A stretch of 51,705 nucleotides of DNA, from assembly GCA_003225075.1 (NCBI GenBank), contig QIAP01000053.1, positions 1 through 51,705 on the forward strand, read 5' to 3'. Position 1 is the stretch's first letter. Each line of letters starts with the position of its first letter. Below, in pieces: positions 24,936-34,113 of this stretch. Origin of the DNA: Acidobacteriota bacterium (GTDB lineage: Bacteria; Acidobacteriota; Terriglobia; Terriglobales; Acidobacteriaceae). A model generated the notes under the pieces. The model searched no databases. It had not been told where the DNA came from and saw only the letters and a list, made by a program, of their open reading frames with translations. A program made the position numbers and the translations under genes.

Positions 24936-26921
24936 ATGATTCGATTTCTGCAAACCCCTGGCCCGATTAAAAAAGTCATTTTGAGCGGCATTCTGCTGGT
25001 TTTTTGTGGCGCAATGGTTATCACTCTCATCCCTGGCGGGTTGGGCTCTAACTTTGGATTTGGAGCTCCAGCCGCGGGCGTTGTGGCAAACGTTGCTGGT
25101 CAGGAAGTGACCGTCATTGAGGTGCAGCAGCAGGCAAAACAGATGTTGCGACAGCAGTTTCCAAAAGGCGGTGCCGAGGCATCCATGTTGTTACCTTTTC
25201 TCGCCTCTCGCGCAGCCGAACAGTTGATTGACGAGAAGGTTATGGTGGCGGAGGCAGAGCGAATCGGTCTCAGGGCCACTGATCAAGAGCTCGCCGATGA
25301 ACTGCAACATGGCCAGCTTGCCACTATTCTCTTTCCCAATGGCGCATTTATCGGCAGGGAAGGATACGAAGATTTCCTGCAACGCAACGACCTGACCGTT
25401 CCTCAATTCGAGAAAATGGAGAAAGATTTTATTCTGGCGCGTAAACTGCGCGCCCTGATCAACGGCAGCGTAAGCGTCACTGATTCCGAACTGCGGCACG
25501 AATTTGAGCGACGGAATACGAAAGTAAAGTTTGAGTACGCCGCGCTCAGCCAGGATGAAATTCGCAAGGCTATTCATCCAACTGACGCAGAGCTAAAAGC
25601 GTTCTACGAGCGTAATAAAGCAACCTACGCCAACTCAATTCCAGAAAAACGCAAGGTTAAATTTGTACTCATCGATACTGCGAAACTGGAAGCGCAGGCG
25701 GCGATCACGCCGCAGGAATTACAGGCTTACTACAATCAGCATTTGGACGATTACCGTGTGCCCGAGCAGGTGAAAGTCAGTCACATTTTGATTAAGACTC
25801 CACTTGCGGGGGCGGATGGAAAAATCGATTCCAAGGGGGTCGAGGAAGCAAGGAAAAAGGCGCAGGATATTCTCAATCAGTTGAAAGCCGGAGCTAAATT
25901 CGAGGATCTTGCCAAGAAATATTCTGAGGACCCGGGGAGCGGTAAACAGGGTGGTTCGCTTGGTTGGATGGGGCGAGGGCGGACTGTGCCCGAATTCGAG
26001 AAGACTGCTTTTTCTCTGCCGAAAGGCCAGCTCAGCGGCCTGGTGCAAAGCAGTTACGGATACCACATCATTCGTATTGACGATAAGCAGCAGGCACACG
26101 TCAAGCCATTGGCGGAGGTCAAAGATCAGATTGAGCCGGTTCTCAAACAGCAAAAAGCCCAACGGGCTGGGGAGAATGAAGCCAATTCGTTGCTCAATCA
26201 AGCCCGCTCCGACGGTTTAGACAAAGCGGCTGCAGCCAAAGGCCTGCAAGTGGTCACAACCGACTTTTTCACCCGTACCGACAGTCTCCCGGGCATGGGG
26301 TCCGCGCCGGAATTTATGGACGTAGTTTTCAGTGCACGCGAAAAAACCCCGCCAGACCTTGCTCCTCTTCCGCATGGATACGCGGTTTTCGAACTGCTGG
26401 CCGTGAAGCCTCCGGCCACGCCTACATTTGAAGAGATCCGGTCGCGGGTGGAAAATGAGTTCAAAAACGAGCGCGCCAGTGTTCTGCTGACCCAGAAGGC
26501 GAAGGAACTGTCGGATCGAGCTAAAGCTGAACATGACTTAAAGAAGGCTGCAAAAGAGCTGGGCGCAACCTTGAAGACCAGCGATTTGGTCGCTCCGGAC
26601 GGGCAGGTCCCGGATATTGGTTCGCTTTCCGGACCGGCCAGTGTGATTTTTGATATGCAACCGGCGGAAATCAGCGGACCTGTCAGCGCTGGCGCGAACG
26701 CGGTCGTGGTTTCGCTACTGGAGAAGCGGCAGCCTTCGGATCAGGAATTCGCGCAGAAGAAAGAGCAGATTCGCGACTCGCTCCTGCAGAGCAAACAAGG
26801 TGAGCTCTTCGGTCTATTTGTTGCCAACCTTCGGCAACAGATGGAGAAGTCAGGCAAGGTAAAAATCAATCAACAGGAGATGAAGAACCTCACTCGCGGC
26901 CGGAACGAAGAGGGCATGTAG
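24936..26921 (+). CDS. Membrane-anchored periplasmic peptidyl-prolyl isomerase/chaperone (PpiD/SurA type)
   Basis: 661 residues. One N-terminal membrane helix (about residues 14-35, VILSGILLVFCGAMVITLIP) anchors a periplasmic body. A SurA_N-type chaperone region (about 40-200) precedes a parvulin-type PPIase domain (about 275-390: VSHILI, YSEDPGSGKQGGSLGWMGRG, GYHIIRIDDK). A second, more diverged parvulin-like segment may follow (about 480-600). It should help fold outer-membrane and exported proteins emerging from Sec, like PpiD. Length fits PpiD (about 620). A consensus -10 box lies upstream. It is followed 127 bases later by malQ, without functional connection. Confidence 0.9.
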   Translation: MIRFLQTPGPIKKVILSGILLVFCGAMVITLIPGGLGSNFGFGAPAAGVVANVAGQEVTVIEVQQQAKQMLRQQFPKGGAEASMLLPFLASRAAEQLIDEKVMVAEAERIGLRATDQELADELQHGQLATILFPNGAFIGREGYEDFLQRNDLTVPQFEKMEKDFILARKLRALINGSVSVTDSELRHEFERRNTKVKFEYAALSQDEIRKAIHPTDAELKAFYERNKATYANSIPEKRKVKFVLIDTAKLEAQAAITPQELQAYYNQHLDDYRVPEQVKVSHILIKTPLAGADGKIDSKGVEEARKKAQDILNQLKAGAKFEDLAKKYSEDPGSGKQGGSLGWMGRGRTVPEFEKTAFSLPKGQLSGLVQSSYGYHIIRIDDKQQAHVKPLAEVKDQIEPVLKQQKAQRAGENEANSLLNQARSDGLDKAAAAKGLQVVTTDFFTRTDSLPGMGSAPEFMDVVFSAREKTPPDLAPLPHGYAVFELLAVKPPATPTFEEIRSRVENEFKNERASVLLTQKAKELSDRAKAEHDLKKAAKELGATLKTSDLVAPDGQVPDIGSLSGPASVIFDMQPAEISGPVSAGANAVVVSLLEKRQPSDQEFAQKKEQIRDSLLQSKQGELFGLFVANLRQQMEKSGKVKINQQEMKNLTRGRNEEGM

Positions 26922-27048
26922 AAGGTAGATGCCTGATTCGTGCTCTGTGTGGTCGTGACATCCTGAGCGGGGCATCTCTCCCTTCATAGTTATTAGTAGA
27001 ACGCTACGATCTCCGCGGGCAGCTCGTTCAACCCAATAACCGCATACT

Positions 27049-28581
27049 ATGCCATTCCCGCGCGCCACAGGCATTTTGCTTCATCCAACGTCACTACCCT
27101 CGCGAGGTGGCATCGGAGATTTCGGCCCGGCAGCCTACGAGTTCGTAGATTTCCTTGCCGACGCCCGTCAAAGTCTGTGGCAAGTACTGCCGCTGGGACC
27201 CCTGGGTTACGGATTCTCCCCCTACTCATCGACCTCAGCTTTTGCCGGCAATCCACTCCTGATCAGTCTGGAACGTCTTGCGGACCACGGCTGGATTGAG
27301 CGTTCACGACTCGCGGGTCTTCCGGATCATGCTGATGCCGTGAATTATCCTCAAGTGTTTGCCAGCAAGATGCCTTTGCTGGCAGAAGCCGCCCGACATT
27401 TTATTGACTCAGCCTCAGGTAAAGCGTGCGACCGGTTTAAATCGTTCTGCAACGATAATCGATGGTGGCTGGAAGATTTTGTCCTTTTCGATGCGCTGCG
27501 CGCCCGCTATCACCTGGAAAGCTGGAATCAATGGCCCCGCGGTGTCGCGCATCGCGAAGCGGCTGCCTTAGCAACAGCTCGCGAAGAACTTGCCTCGGAC
27601 CTTAACTTCCGGCGAGCCATTCAATTCGCCTTTTACGAGCAATGGCGCTCCTTGCATTCTTATTGCAGGCAACGTTCGATTCGAATTATCGGCGACATCG
27701 CGATTTTCGTAAATTACGACAGCGCCGATGTGTGGACTCATCCCGAGCTTTTCTGCTTGGACGAAAATCTCGATCCCGAAGTAGTATCCGGGGTTCCCCC
27801 GGACTTTTTCAGTAAAACAGGCCAACGGTGGGGAAACCCGCTGTATCGCTGGGACGTGATGCGCTCATGCGGGTATGAATGGTGGGTGCAGCGGCTGCAT
27901 TGGGCGACTCAAAATTGCGATTACATTCGCCTGGATCATTTTCGGGGCTTTGAACAGTTCTGGGAAATTGCGGCCAGCGAATCCACCGCAATCAACGGCC
28001 GCTGGGTGGATGGTCCGAAGGACGATATTTTTCAAAAACTGCGTGAGGTCCTCGGTGGGCTGCCGTTCTTCGCCGAGGACCTGGGCCACATTACGCCTGA
28101 AGTGCATGCGCTTCGTGACCGTCTTCAGATCCCCGGTATGGCGGTGCTTCAGTTTGGCTTTGCGGACCCCGGCGCGCACATTTATCTTCCACACCGCTGC
28201 ACCAATGAGAAAGTCATCTACACCGGTACACACGATAATGACACACTGCTTGGGTGGTGGACGTCAGGAGCCAGTGAAGTGGAGCGCAAAAATGCTGAAC
28301 ACTATCTCGGTCGCGCCAAAGACGGAGTTCACTGGGCTTTTATTCGCGCGGCCCAGGCCTCAGTCGCCAGCTTGAGCGTCATTCCGTTGCAGGATGTCCT
28401 CGGCCTCGGAAGTGAGGCTCGTATGAATACACCAAGCAAAAACGATGGAAATTGGAAGTGGCGTTTTGCGAGCGGCGCCCTCACCCGTGAACTAGCATAT
28501 AAGCTAGCCGTTCTGGCTGAGTTGACAGATAGGGTGCCGGAGCCGGTTGCGGCACCAGGTCCGGAAGATTTCTGTGCGTGA
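27049..28581 (+). CDS. malQ: 4-alpha-glucanotransferase (amylomaltase, GH77)
   Basis: 510 residues, cytoplasmic. It transfers alpha-1,4-glucan segments between maltodextrins and releases glucose. The opening GILLHPTSLPSRGGIGDFGP is highly characteristic; the catalytic set is visible as RLDHFRG (nucleophile Asp), FAEDLGHITPEV (acid/base Glu) and GTHDNDT (third Asp). Length matches bacterial GH77 (about 500-520), with no truncation. It acts in glycogen/maltodextrin metabolism; no other glycogen gene is in the window. It is convergent with the hemerythrin gene, 37 bases apart, with no clear terminator between them. Confidence 0.96.
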   Translation: MPFPRATGILLHPTSLPSRGGIGDFGPAAYEFVDFLADARQSLWQVLPLGPLGYGFSPYSSTSAFAGNPLLISLERLADHGWIERSRLAGLPDHADAVNYPQVFASKMPLLAEAARHFIDSASGKACDRFKSFCNDNRWWLEDFVLFDALRARYHLESWNQWPRGVAHREAAALATAREELASDLNFRRAIQFAFYEQWRSLHSYCRQRSIRIIGDIAIFVNYDSADVWTHPELFCLDENLDPEVVSGVPPDFFSKTGQRWGNPLYRWDVMRSCGYEWWVQRLHWATQNCDYIRLDHFRGFEQFWEIAASESTAINGRWVDGPKDDIFQKLREVLGGLPFFAEDLGHITPEVHALRDRLQIPGMAVLQFGFADPGAHIYLPHRCTNEKVIYTGTHDNDTLLGWWTSGASEVERKNAEHYLGRAKDGVHWAFIRAAQASVASLSVIPLQDVLGLGSEARMNTPSKNDGNWKWRFASGALTRELAYKLAVLAELTDRVPEPVAAPGPEDFCA

Positions 28582-28618
28582 TTCCGCAGTTATGTGTCAG
28601 GAATCATTGTTGCAGGCA

Positions 28619-29128
28619 TCATGGACCGCTAAGCTCAGTTTTTGCTCGCAGGCGCGTCGCCGCAGCTGGCAGAGCGCAAGTTTGCGATGCATTCTTCAAT
28701 TCTTCATCGAGAGCCACACCTAGAGCGGCCAATTCCTCCGGCCTCATCAGTTTCTGCATTTGCTCAAACAGTTGCCTCTCCTCTTTGCGAATGTGGGCCG
28801 AAAGCTTGTTGGAGAAGGCCTGCAAATCTTCTATCCTTAACTCCCGACCGCCTGCGCGGGAGAAATAATCTCGCAAGGCATTATGCTCAGCAGTTAACTC
28901 ATCCACCAAAGGTTTCAATTCTGCGCATCGCAATGCGGCAGGAAATAATTCCTTTTCCTCTGCGGCAAAATGAGTTCCAATCTCCTGCTCGTAGATCTGC
29001 TGGATTTCTGCCTGCCAAGGCCCCGTTGCAAGTTCGCCCGCGTGAATGGCACGGTCAATTCGAACGCATAACGCCAGGGCGTGCTGGTGCTGTCGAGAAA
29101 GCGGAATCAGGTTCTGGTCACGTAGCAT
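28619..29128 (-). CDS. Hemerythrin HHE-domain protein
   Basis: 169 residues from the ATG at 29128 (MLRDQNLIPLSRQHQHALAL). It is a four-helix bundle with the histidine/glutamate pattern of HHE cation-binding domains: SRQHQHAL, GTHFAAEEKELFP, LTAEHNALRDYF and LSAHIRKEERQLFEQM. These would hold a di-iron site for oxygen, nitric oxide or iron handling. The frame extends 55 codons upstream, but the extra region is not helical-bundle-like, overlaps the divergent promoter region, and was not used. No strong Shine-Dalgarno sequence is visible, so the start is moderately certain. Confidence 0.85.
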   Translation of the reverse strand: MLRDQNLIPLSRQHQHALALCVRIDRAIHAGELATGPWQAEIQQIYEQEIGTHFAAEEKELFPAALRCAELKPLVDELTAEHNALRDYFSRAGGRELRIEDLQAFSNKLSAHIRKEERQLFEQMQKLMRPEELAALGVALDEELKNASQTCALPAAATRLRAKTELSGP

Positions 29129-29270
29129 GCTTACATTATCCACTGCTGGCAATGTCTGTGGCTTTACTAAATTCCCTCCTGCGTTGAAAATGGAGATTCG
29201 CGCGGCGGGCGCTCTCGAACCCCGGTTCGTTTTACGTACCCAGTATCCTACGGTAAAGACAGGAGCATTC

Positions 29271-29459
29271 ATGGTAGCTACCGGAGAACTCATTCGCCTG
29301 ATGAACTACGTTGACGATCTGGCCACCACTCTGCGGCGCATCAGCGCCGCCATTCCATTCATGACTGACGAGGAGCGCAAGCGACTGGCGGAATACATGC
29401 GTAAGTCGGATCCCAGTTTCGCCTCGGTATTGGAACACGTGGACCGGGGAGGAAAGTAA
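29271..29459 (+). CDS. Small helical protein (62 aa) directly upstream of the acyl-CoA dehydrogenase gene
   Basis: ATG 29271 is preceded by a good AGGAG (about six bases away). The product (MVATGELIRLMNYVDDLATT, then LRRISAAIPFMTDEERKRLA and on) is amphipathic and helical with no membrane segment. Its TAA is directly followed by the GTG start of the next gene, so the two are translationally coupled. No family recognised; the tight coupling suggests a partner or regulator of the dehydrogenase. Confidence 0.75.
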   Translation: MVATGELIRLMNYVDDLATTLRRISAAIPFMTDEERKRLAEYMRKSDPSFASVLEHVDRGGK

Positions 29460-30380
29460 GTGGCAGGTGTTAAGACCATCGCCGTGATCGGTGCAGGCAT
29501 CATGGGCCGAGGTATAGCTCACGCGGCCGCTCTCGGCGGTTACCGCACTATTCTTGAAGATCTATTGCCCAATGCACTGCGCCGTGCCGAGAGCGAAATC
29601 CGCGCCAATCTTGATAAGGCCGTCGAACTGGGCAAAGCGAATTCGAAAGATGCGGATGCCGCCTTCGCGCGAGTGGAATATGCTGGCTCAGTCGAGGAAG
29701 CAGCGCGCGAAGCGGACTTGGTCATCGAAGCTGTGCCTGAAGAGATGGAATCGAAGATTGAGATATTCACCTTACTCGACAAGATTTGCCGTCCCGGTAC
29801 GATTTTCGCTTCCAACACGTCTTCTCTCAGTATTACTGAAATTGCCAGCGTGACTTACCGTCCCAAGAAATGCCTGGGAATGCACTTTTTTAATCCCGTA
29901 CACAAGATGAAATTACTGGAAGTTGTTCGCGCCCTGGAAACCGATGACGATACGCTGGCCACCGCTGCCGAAGTGGGTAAGCGTATGGGCAAGGACGTGG
30001 TGGTCATCAAAGAATCGCCCGGGTTCATCACTAGCCGTATCAATGCGATGATCGGAAACGAGGCGTTCTACATGCTGCAGGAGGGCGTGGCTTCCGCAGG
30101 CGACATCGATAAGGCACTCAAGCTGGGGCTGAATCATCCGATGGGGCCCTTCGAGCTAGTCGATCTGGTAGGGCTCGATACCCGCTTGCATATCCTGGAA
30201 TACCTTCATCAGAGTCTCGGCGAGAAATTCCGCCCGGCGCCGCTGCTGGTGCAGTATGTGAAGGCTGGACGCCTGGGTCGCAAGGCTGGGCGCGGTGTCT
30301 ATGAGTATCCCGAGCAGCAGGAAAAGTCCGCCGTCAATGATGTAAACAAGGCGACGCCGGTGGGTGCCAGGAAGGGCTAG
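29460..30380 (+). CDS. 3-hydroxyacyl-CoA (3-hydroxybutyryl-CoA) dehydrogenase
   Basis: 306 residues, cytoplasmic, NAD(P)-dependent oxidation or reduction of 3-hydroxyacyl-CoA. The Rossmann motif is VIGAGIMGRGIAHAAALGGY at the N-terminus; SNTSSLSITEIA and the catalytic HFFNPVHKMKLLEVV (His, about residue 142) follow, and the C-terminal domain has NHPMGPFELVDLVGLD and GRLGRKAGRGVYEY. It is a stand-alone Hbd/PaaH form, not the fused FadB type. The start is a GTG at 29460, abutting the stop of the 62-residue ORF. Probably acts in fatty-acid, butanoate or phenylacetate metabolism; no other beta-oxidation gene is near. Confidence 0.95.
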   Translation: MAGVKTIAVIGAGIMGRGIAHAAALGGYRTILEDLLPNALRRAESEIRANLDKAVELGKANSKDADAAFARVEYAGSVEEAAREADLVIEAVPEEMESKIEIFTLLDKICRPGTIFASNTSSLSITEIASVTYRPKKCLGMHFFNPVHKMKLLEVVRALETDDDTLATAAEVGKRMGKDVVVIKESPGFITSRINAMIGNEAFYMLQEGVASAGDIDKALKLGLNHPMGPFELVDLVGLDTRLHILEYLHQSLGEKFRPAPLLVQYVKAGRLGRKAGRGVYEYPEQQEKSAVNDVNKATPVGARKG

Positions 30381-30425
30381 GCAGCCGTCCAAACGACTGC
30401 CTTCCTTCGTGCGGCCAGATGCCGC

Positions 30426-31499
30426 TTACTTGTTGATGTCCTCTTTGGCTTCGAGCCTTTTGACCAGTCCTGCTACGTATGACTTCTGCTGATCGGGTGC
30501 GCCTGCCAGCGCCACTTTCATCTCTTTCGCAGCATTGTCAAAATCACCCTGTGCGGAATAAATCCTCGCCATACCGGAATGTACGAACCACTGGGTAGGA
30601 TTCTTCTTTGCATTGGTGCGAAAGATCGCGAAGGCCTCATCCTGACGACTGTCCGCCTGGAGCTGACGGCCAAGGAGATGCACTTGCAGGGGCGTCGCGC
30701 CCTCAAGGGCTTTATTCTGCGCGGTGGCGGCTTCATCTTTGCGCCCAAGCGCCCGCAAAACGCGAGAACGCGTCACAAGATTGTCGAAACGTTCTTCGTT
30801 CTGAATGGACTTGTCTTCATAACTCAGCGCCTCCTCCAGGTTAAGCTTGTTGTCGAGGAGATAGGTCGCCGCATCGTCCCAGCCCATCCACGAATACTGC
30901 GCCAGACCTCGGAGTTGGTTGTGGAGACTTTGCTGTACGACGTCATTAACCTTCACCGCGACTTTAAAGGGGATGGCAAGCTTCTCCCATCTGAGCGTGA
31001 GCACGGCCGAGTCAGGCTTCAGTTGATCGAAGTCGTACGTCAGCGCTTCATGCAGTTCCGCCGCTTGTGGCTTCACTTGTATGCGCAGTGCATCCTCCGC
31101 CTGGTTATAGGTAAAGCTTCCCCAGGAAGTCGAGTTCTTTGAAAAAATGATCGTCCATTGGTGGGCGGTGGGAATCATGTGCAGGCCATAGGCTCCCTTG
31201 TCCAATGGTTTTCCTTCGATGGTCACCGGATCGCTAAATACAATCGTAGTGTTCTCGTTTGCCCCGGCGCGCCAAACCTGTCCATAGGGCACGACCCCAT
31301 CCCAGATCTTGCGCCCGTTGGTAAGCGGCCGATGGTATGAAATCGTGATGTCGGTTACGCCGATGCGCTGTGTCAAAAGCGCGTGCTGACTGGGCCGTGG
31401 CAGGTCCAGGACAAAGGATTGTGCATGTAAACGAGCCCCAGCAAAAAACACTCCCAGGGCCAGAAGTGCGAGCGAAACAAGGCACGGATTTCTGCGCAC
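30426..31499 (-). CDS. Secreted DUF2911 protein with C-terminal TPRs
   Basis: 357 residues from a GTG at 31499, chosen because GGGAGG stands nine bases before it and it opens a good signal peptide (VRRNPCLVSLALLALGVFFA, then GARLHAQ). The DUF2911 domain (about 35-200) contains YHRPLTNGRKIWDGVVPYGQ, WRAGANENTTIVF and GLHMIPTAHQWTIIFSKN. The C-terminal 130 residues form TPR-type helical pairs (ALGRKDEAATAQNKALEG, SAQGDFDNAAKEMKVALA). DUF2911 proteins are common in Acidobacteriota and Bacteroidetes; function unknown, location probably periplasm or surface. Convergent with the dehydrogenase gene. Confidence 0.9.
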   Translation of the reverse strand: MRRNPCLVSLALLALGVFFAGARLHAQSFVLDLPRPSQHALLTQRIGVTDITISYHRPLTNGRKIWDGVVPYGQVWRAGANENTTIVFSDPVTIEGKPLDKGAYGLHMIPTAHQWTIIFSKNSTSWGSFTYNQAEDALRIQVKPQAAELHEALTYDFDQLKPDSAVLTLRWEKLAIPFKVAVKVNDVVQQSLHNQLRGLAQYSWMGWDDAATYLLDNKLNLEEALSYEDKSIQNEERFDNLVTRSRVLRALGRKDEAATAQNKALEGATPLQVHLLGRQLQADSRQDEAFAIFRTNAKKNPTQWFVHSGMARIYSAQGDFDNAAKEMKVALAGAPDQQKSYVAGLVKRLEAKEDINK

Positions 31500-31831
31500 G
31501 GTGAAAGCCTCCCTTTCGAAAATTTGGTCGGAATTGCTACGGAGCGCCGTTGACATTAGCAAATGCCTGCCGTGCGCCCAAGCCAAGATTAGACGGTGGA
31601 GTCCACCTTCAGTGAGCAAGAATGTCTCAACGGCGAATTCGATTAGCGGGACAGTTTGTCAGTCCGCAATCGGGCGAATGCTGTAGCGTAATCTGAAAAT
31701 CGATGTAGGCAATTACTCCGGCCCACCCCTCACAAACTTGTGTTAGCCGTCTAGTTATCTCTCGGAGGCAAACTGTGCGCCTAAATGGATATCTAACTTT
31801 AGTCGAGTATCCATTCGGAGAGAGGTGTGTC
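31500..31831. other. 332-bp divergent intergenic region
   Basis: Between the divergent DUF2911 and fibronectin-III genes. The only structure I see is AATGGATA (31784-31791) paired with TATCCATT (31808-31815) across a 16-base loop, 17 bases before the fibronectin gene start. No convincing promoter pair, ORF or repeat. Confidence 0.5.
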
Positions 31832-32617
31832 ATGAAAATGAATAAGATTTCGCTCCTGATAATCCTGATGGCCACAATGGCGTTGTCACTTAATGTGATG
31901 GCGCAGGCCGCTCAGAGTTCCGCTCCCCAAGCTGTGCAAATAACCAGCGACCCGAATATCGAGACGGTAACCAGTAATTCCGCAACGATTACCTGGGGAA
32001 CTAACCAGCCTTCCGGAAGCAGAGTGTGGTACGGAACGGAAAAGGGTAATCTGACCCAGCAAGCTGAAGCTCCCTATGGTGGCACCAGCCATCGCGTACA
32101 AATCAACAACCTGCAGCCCAATACCACCTACTATTTTCAAGTCGAATCCGAGCATGGTCGGGGCGGCAGTGAGACGGAAAGCCGGGGTATAAGGAGCTTT
32201 CATGCCCTACCGTCAGGGGCGCAACCAGTGCATAATCAAAAGCCCGAGATCGTTGAGAAGGGTCTTGCCAATGAGGAAAACGGTTCCGTCAAAATCACGG
32301 GCGCGCCAATCCTTGAGTACGTGGACAGCAACTCCGCGACCATCGCGTGGTCAACGAATCTCAAGGGGAGCACCCGCGTGACTTACGGCACGGATCCCAA
32401 TAACCTTACACAATTGGCGGAAGCTCCCTGGGGACAGGGCGGTCTCACCCATCGTGTGAAGCTTCAGAACCTGCAGCCGAATACCACGTACTACTTCAAA
32501 GTAGAGACCGGACAGGCCCAGGGCACTGGCGGCGCGGAAATCGAAAGCGAAAAGGTCTTAAGCTTTAAGACACCTGCCTCTGGAGCACCACCGATCCGCA
32601 ATGAGCATCCCCACTGA
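31832..32617 (+). CDS. Secreted protein with two tandem fibronectin type III domains
   Basis: 261 residues with a signal peptide (MKMNKISLLIILMATMALSL, cleavage near NVMAQA). Two homologous fibronectin-III domains of the purple-acid-phosphatase N-terminal type follow: residues about 35-130 (NSATITWGTNQPSGSRVWYG, NNLQPNTTYYFQVES) and 150-250 (NSATIAWSTNLKGSTRVTYG, QNLQPNTTYYFKVET). No catalytic domain follows, so it is likely a binding or cell-surface structural protein. ATG 31832 has GAGAGAGG about eight bases before it. A longer frame upstream (31775) lacks a signal peptide. A perfect terminator follows 30 bases after the stop, so the gene is probably monocistronic. Confidence 0.88.
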   Translation: MKMNKISLLIILMATMALSLNVMAQAAQSSAPQAVQITSDPNIETVTSNSATITWGTNQPSGSRVWYGTEKGNLTQQAEAPYGGTSHRVQINNLQPNTTYYFQVESEHGRGGSETESRGIRSFHALPSGAQPVHNQKPEIVEKGLANEENGSVKITGAPILEYVDSNSATIAWSTNLKGSTRVTYGTDPNNLTQLAEAPWGQGGLTHRVKLQNLQPNTTYYFKVETGQAQGTGGAEIESEKVLSFKTPASGAPPIRNEHPH

Positions 32618-32646
32618 TCGAGTGAGTTAGGTCCGGCTTAACCTCC

Positions 32647-32680
32647 AACCCGGCTACTGAGTTAGCCGGGTTATTATTTT
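32647..32680 (+). terminator. Intrinsic terminator after the fibronectin-III gene
   Basis: AACCCGGCTA (32647-32656) pairs perfectly with TAGCCGGGTT (32663-32672), a 10-bp stem with a six-base loop, followed by a T-rich tail (ATTATTTT). Confidence 0.88.
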
Positions 32681-32862
32681 GTAAGAATCCCCGTCGCACT
32701 AACATTTGCTATTCAAGAACGTCTAAAACATACCTAAAAACGCGGAACTCAAGCTCGTTCCGCTGCGTATCTCACATTACTGGCACGGTAGGACTTTGAG
32801 ACCCCCTGCCGTCGCTTTTTAAGGGCCCCCAGGCGCCCTCCAGGCGTTTGGGGGCAACATCT

Positions 32863-34110
32863 ATGCGCATGCTACTCGATATCGTGCGGCAATCGCTGGC
32901 AACCCTCTGGGCTCATAAACTGCGCTCGTTCCTGACCATGTTTGGCATCGCCTGGGGCGTGGGTTCGCTGTTGCTTTTAGTAGGCCTCGGAGAAGGCTTT
33001 CGGAGTGGCCAGGCGAAAGAACTGGCTAACCTCGGGCAGAACATCATGTTTTCGTTCTCGGGCCGAATCCCGGCGGTAGAAGGAAGTACACAATCGGGAC
33101 GTCTTTACCACTTTACCTACCAGGACTACCTCGCCATTCGAGACGAGTCCAAGTTCATATCTGCGATTTCTCCGGTTTTGAACCGCGAAGATATCCGGGC
33201 GGTCAGCGACTATGGCAGCACGAACGGCCAGGTTTTTGGAGTGGCAAACATTTATAACCAGATCCGCAATGTGCCTCTCGGCACGGGGCGCTGGTTCAAC
33301 GAAGAAGACAATAATGAACGCCGCCGGGTGGCGGTGGTGGGATGGGAATTACTGAAGAATGTCTTCCCCGGGCGACCGGCGGTCGGTTCCAGCATGTTGT
33401 TAAACGGCGTGAATTTTGACGTGATCGGCGTACTCGCCAAGGTCGGCCAGGACGGAAATAACGGTACCAACGGTCGCATCTTCATCCCCATTGAGACCAT
33501 GCGCAATCTGTTCCCCCTGAAAACGGAGAACTCCGAAGAGGCGATTTCATTTATCAACTATCGCCCTGTGACCAGTGACTTGCACCTGCGGGCCAAACTG
33601 GAGTTGCACGAGATCATCGCGCGCCGGCACGGATTCAATCCCAAGCTGGAAGACGCTTTTGAGGATTGGGACACGATTGAGAACTCCCAGCGCGTAGCCA
33701 AGATTTTCGATGCCATGGACTGGTTCCTGGGGGTGGTGGGGTTGGTCACGCTCGGACTCGGCGCAATCGGGATCATCAATATCATGCTGGTTTCTGTGAC
33801 TGAGCGGACCAAGGAGATCGGACTTCGTAAGGCGTTAGGAGCAACCTATCGGAACATCCTTACGCAATTTTTCGTGGAAGGTGCATTTCTCACCGCCTTC
33901 AGCGGCGGCATTGGACTGGCAATAACGGTGGGATTTGTCACCCTGCTCGCGATGCTGCCGGCTCCCGAGGGTTTTGACACGCCTCGTATTGTGCCGGCTT
34001 CGGCGGTGGCAGCGATTGCCTCATTGGCGATTGCCGGCATTGTGGCCGGATTGTATCCCGCGCGCAAGGCGGCACTGCTGCCTCCGGTAGAGGCTCTAAG
34101 ACAGGAATAG
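32863..34110 (+). CDS. MacB-type ABC transporter permease, first of pair
   Basis: 415 residues. An N-terminal membrane helix (KLRSFLTMFGIAWGVGSLLL) is followed by a large periplasmic MacB_PCD domain (about 45-280) and three C-terminal helices of the FtsX fold (VVGLVTLGLGAIGIINIMLV, then SVTERTKEIGLRKALGATYR, a hallmark). It should work with a MacB/LolD-type ATPase to move peptides, lipids or drugs by mechanotransmission across the envelope. ATG 32863 (MRMLLDIVRQS) was preferred over an upstream TTG at 32848; a G-run lies before it. No ATPase or adaptor gene is adjacent. The next permease starts three bases after its stop. Confidence 0.9.
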   Translation: MRMLLDIVRQSLATLWAHKLRSFLTMFGIAWGVGSLLLLVGLGEGFRSGQAKELANLGQNIMFSFSGRIPAVEGSTQSGRLYHFTYQDYLAIRDESKFISAISPVLNREDIRAVSDYGSTNGQVFGVANIYNQIRNVPLGTGRWFNEEDNNERRRVAVVGWELLKNVFPGRPAVGSSMLLNGVNFDVIGVLAKVGQDGNNGTNGRIFIPIETMRNLFPLKTENSEEAISFINYRPVTSDLHLRAKLELHEIIARRHGFNPKLEDAFEDWDTIENSQRVAKIFDAMDWFLGVVGLVTLGLGAIGIINIMLVSVTERTKEIGLRKALGATYRNILTQFFVEGAFLTAFSGGIGLAITVGFVTLLAMLPAPEGFDTPRIVPASAVAAIASLAIAGIVAGLYPARKAALLPPVEALRQE

Positions 34111-34113
34111 AGA

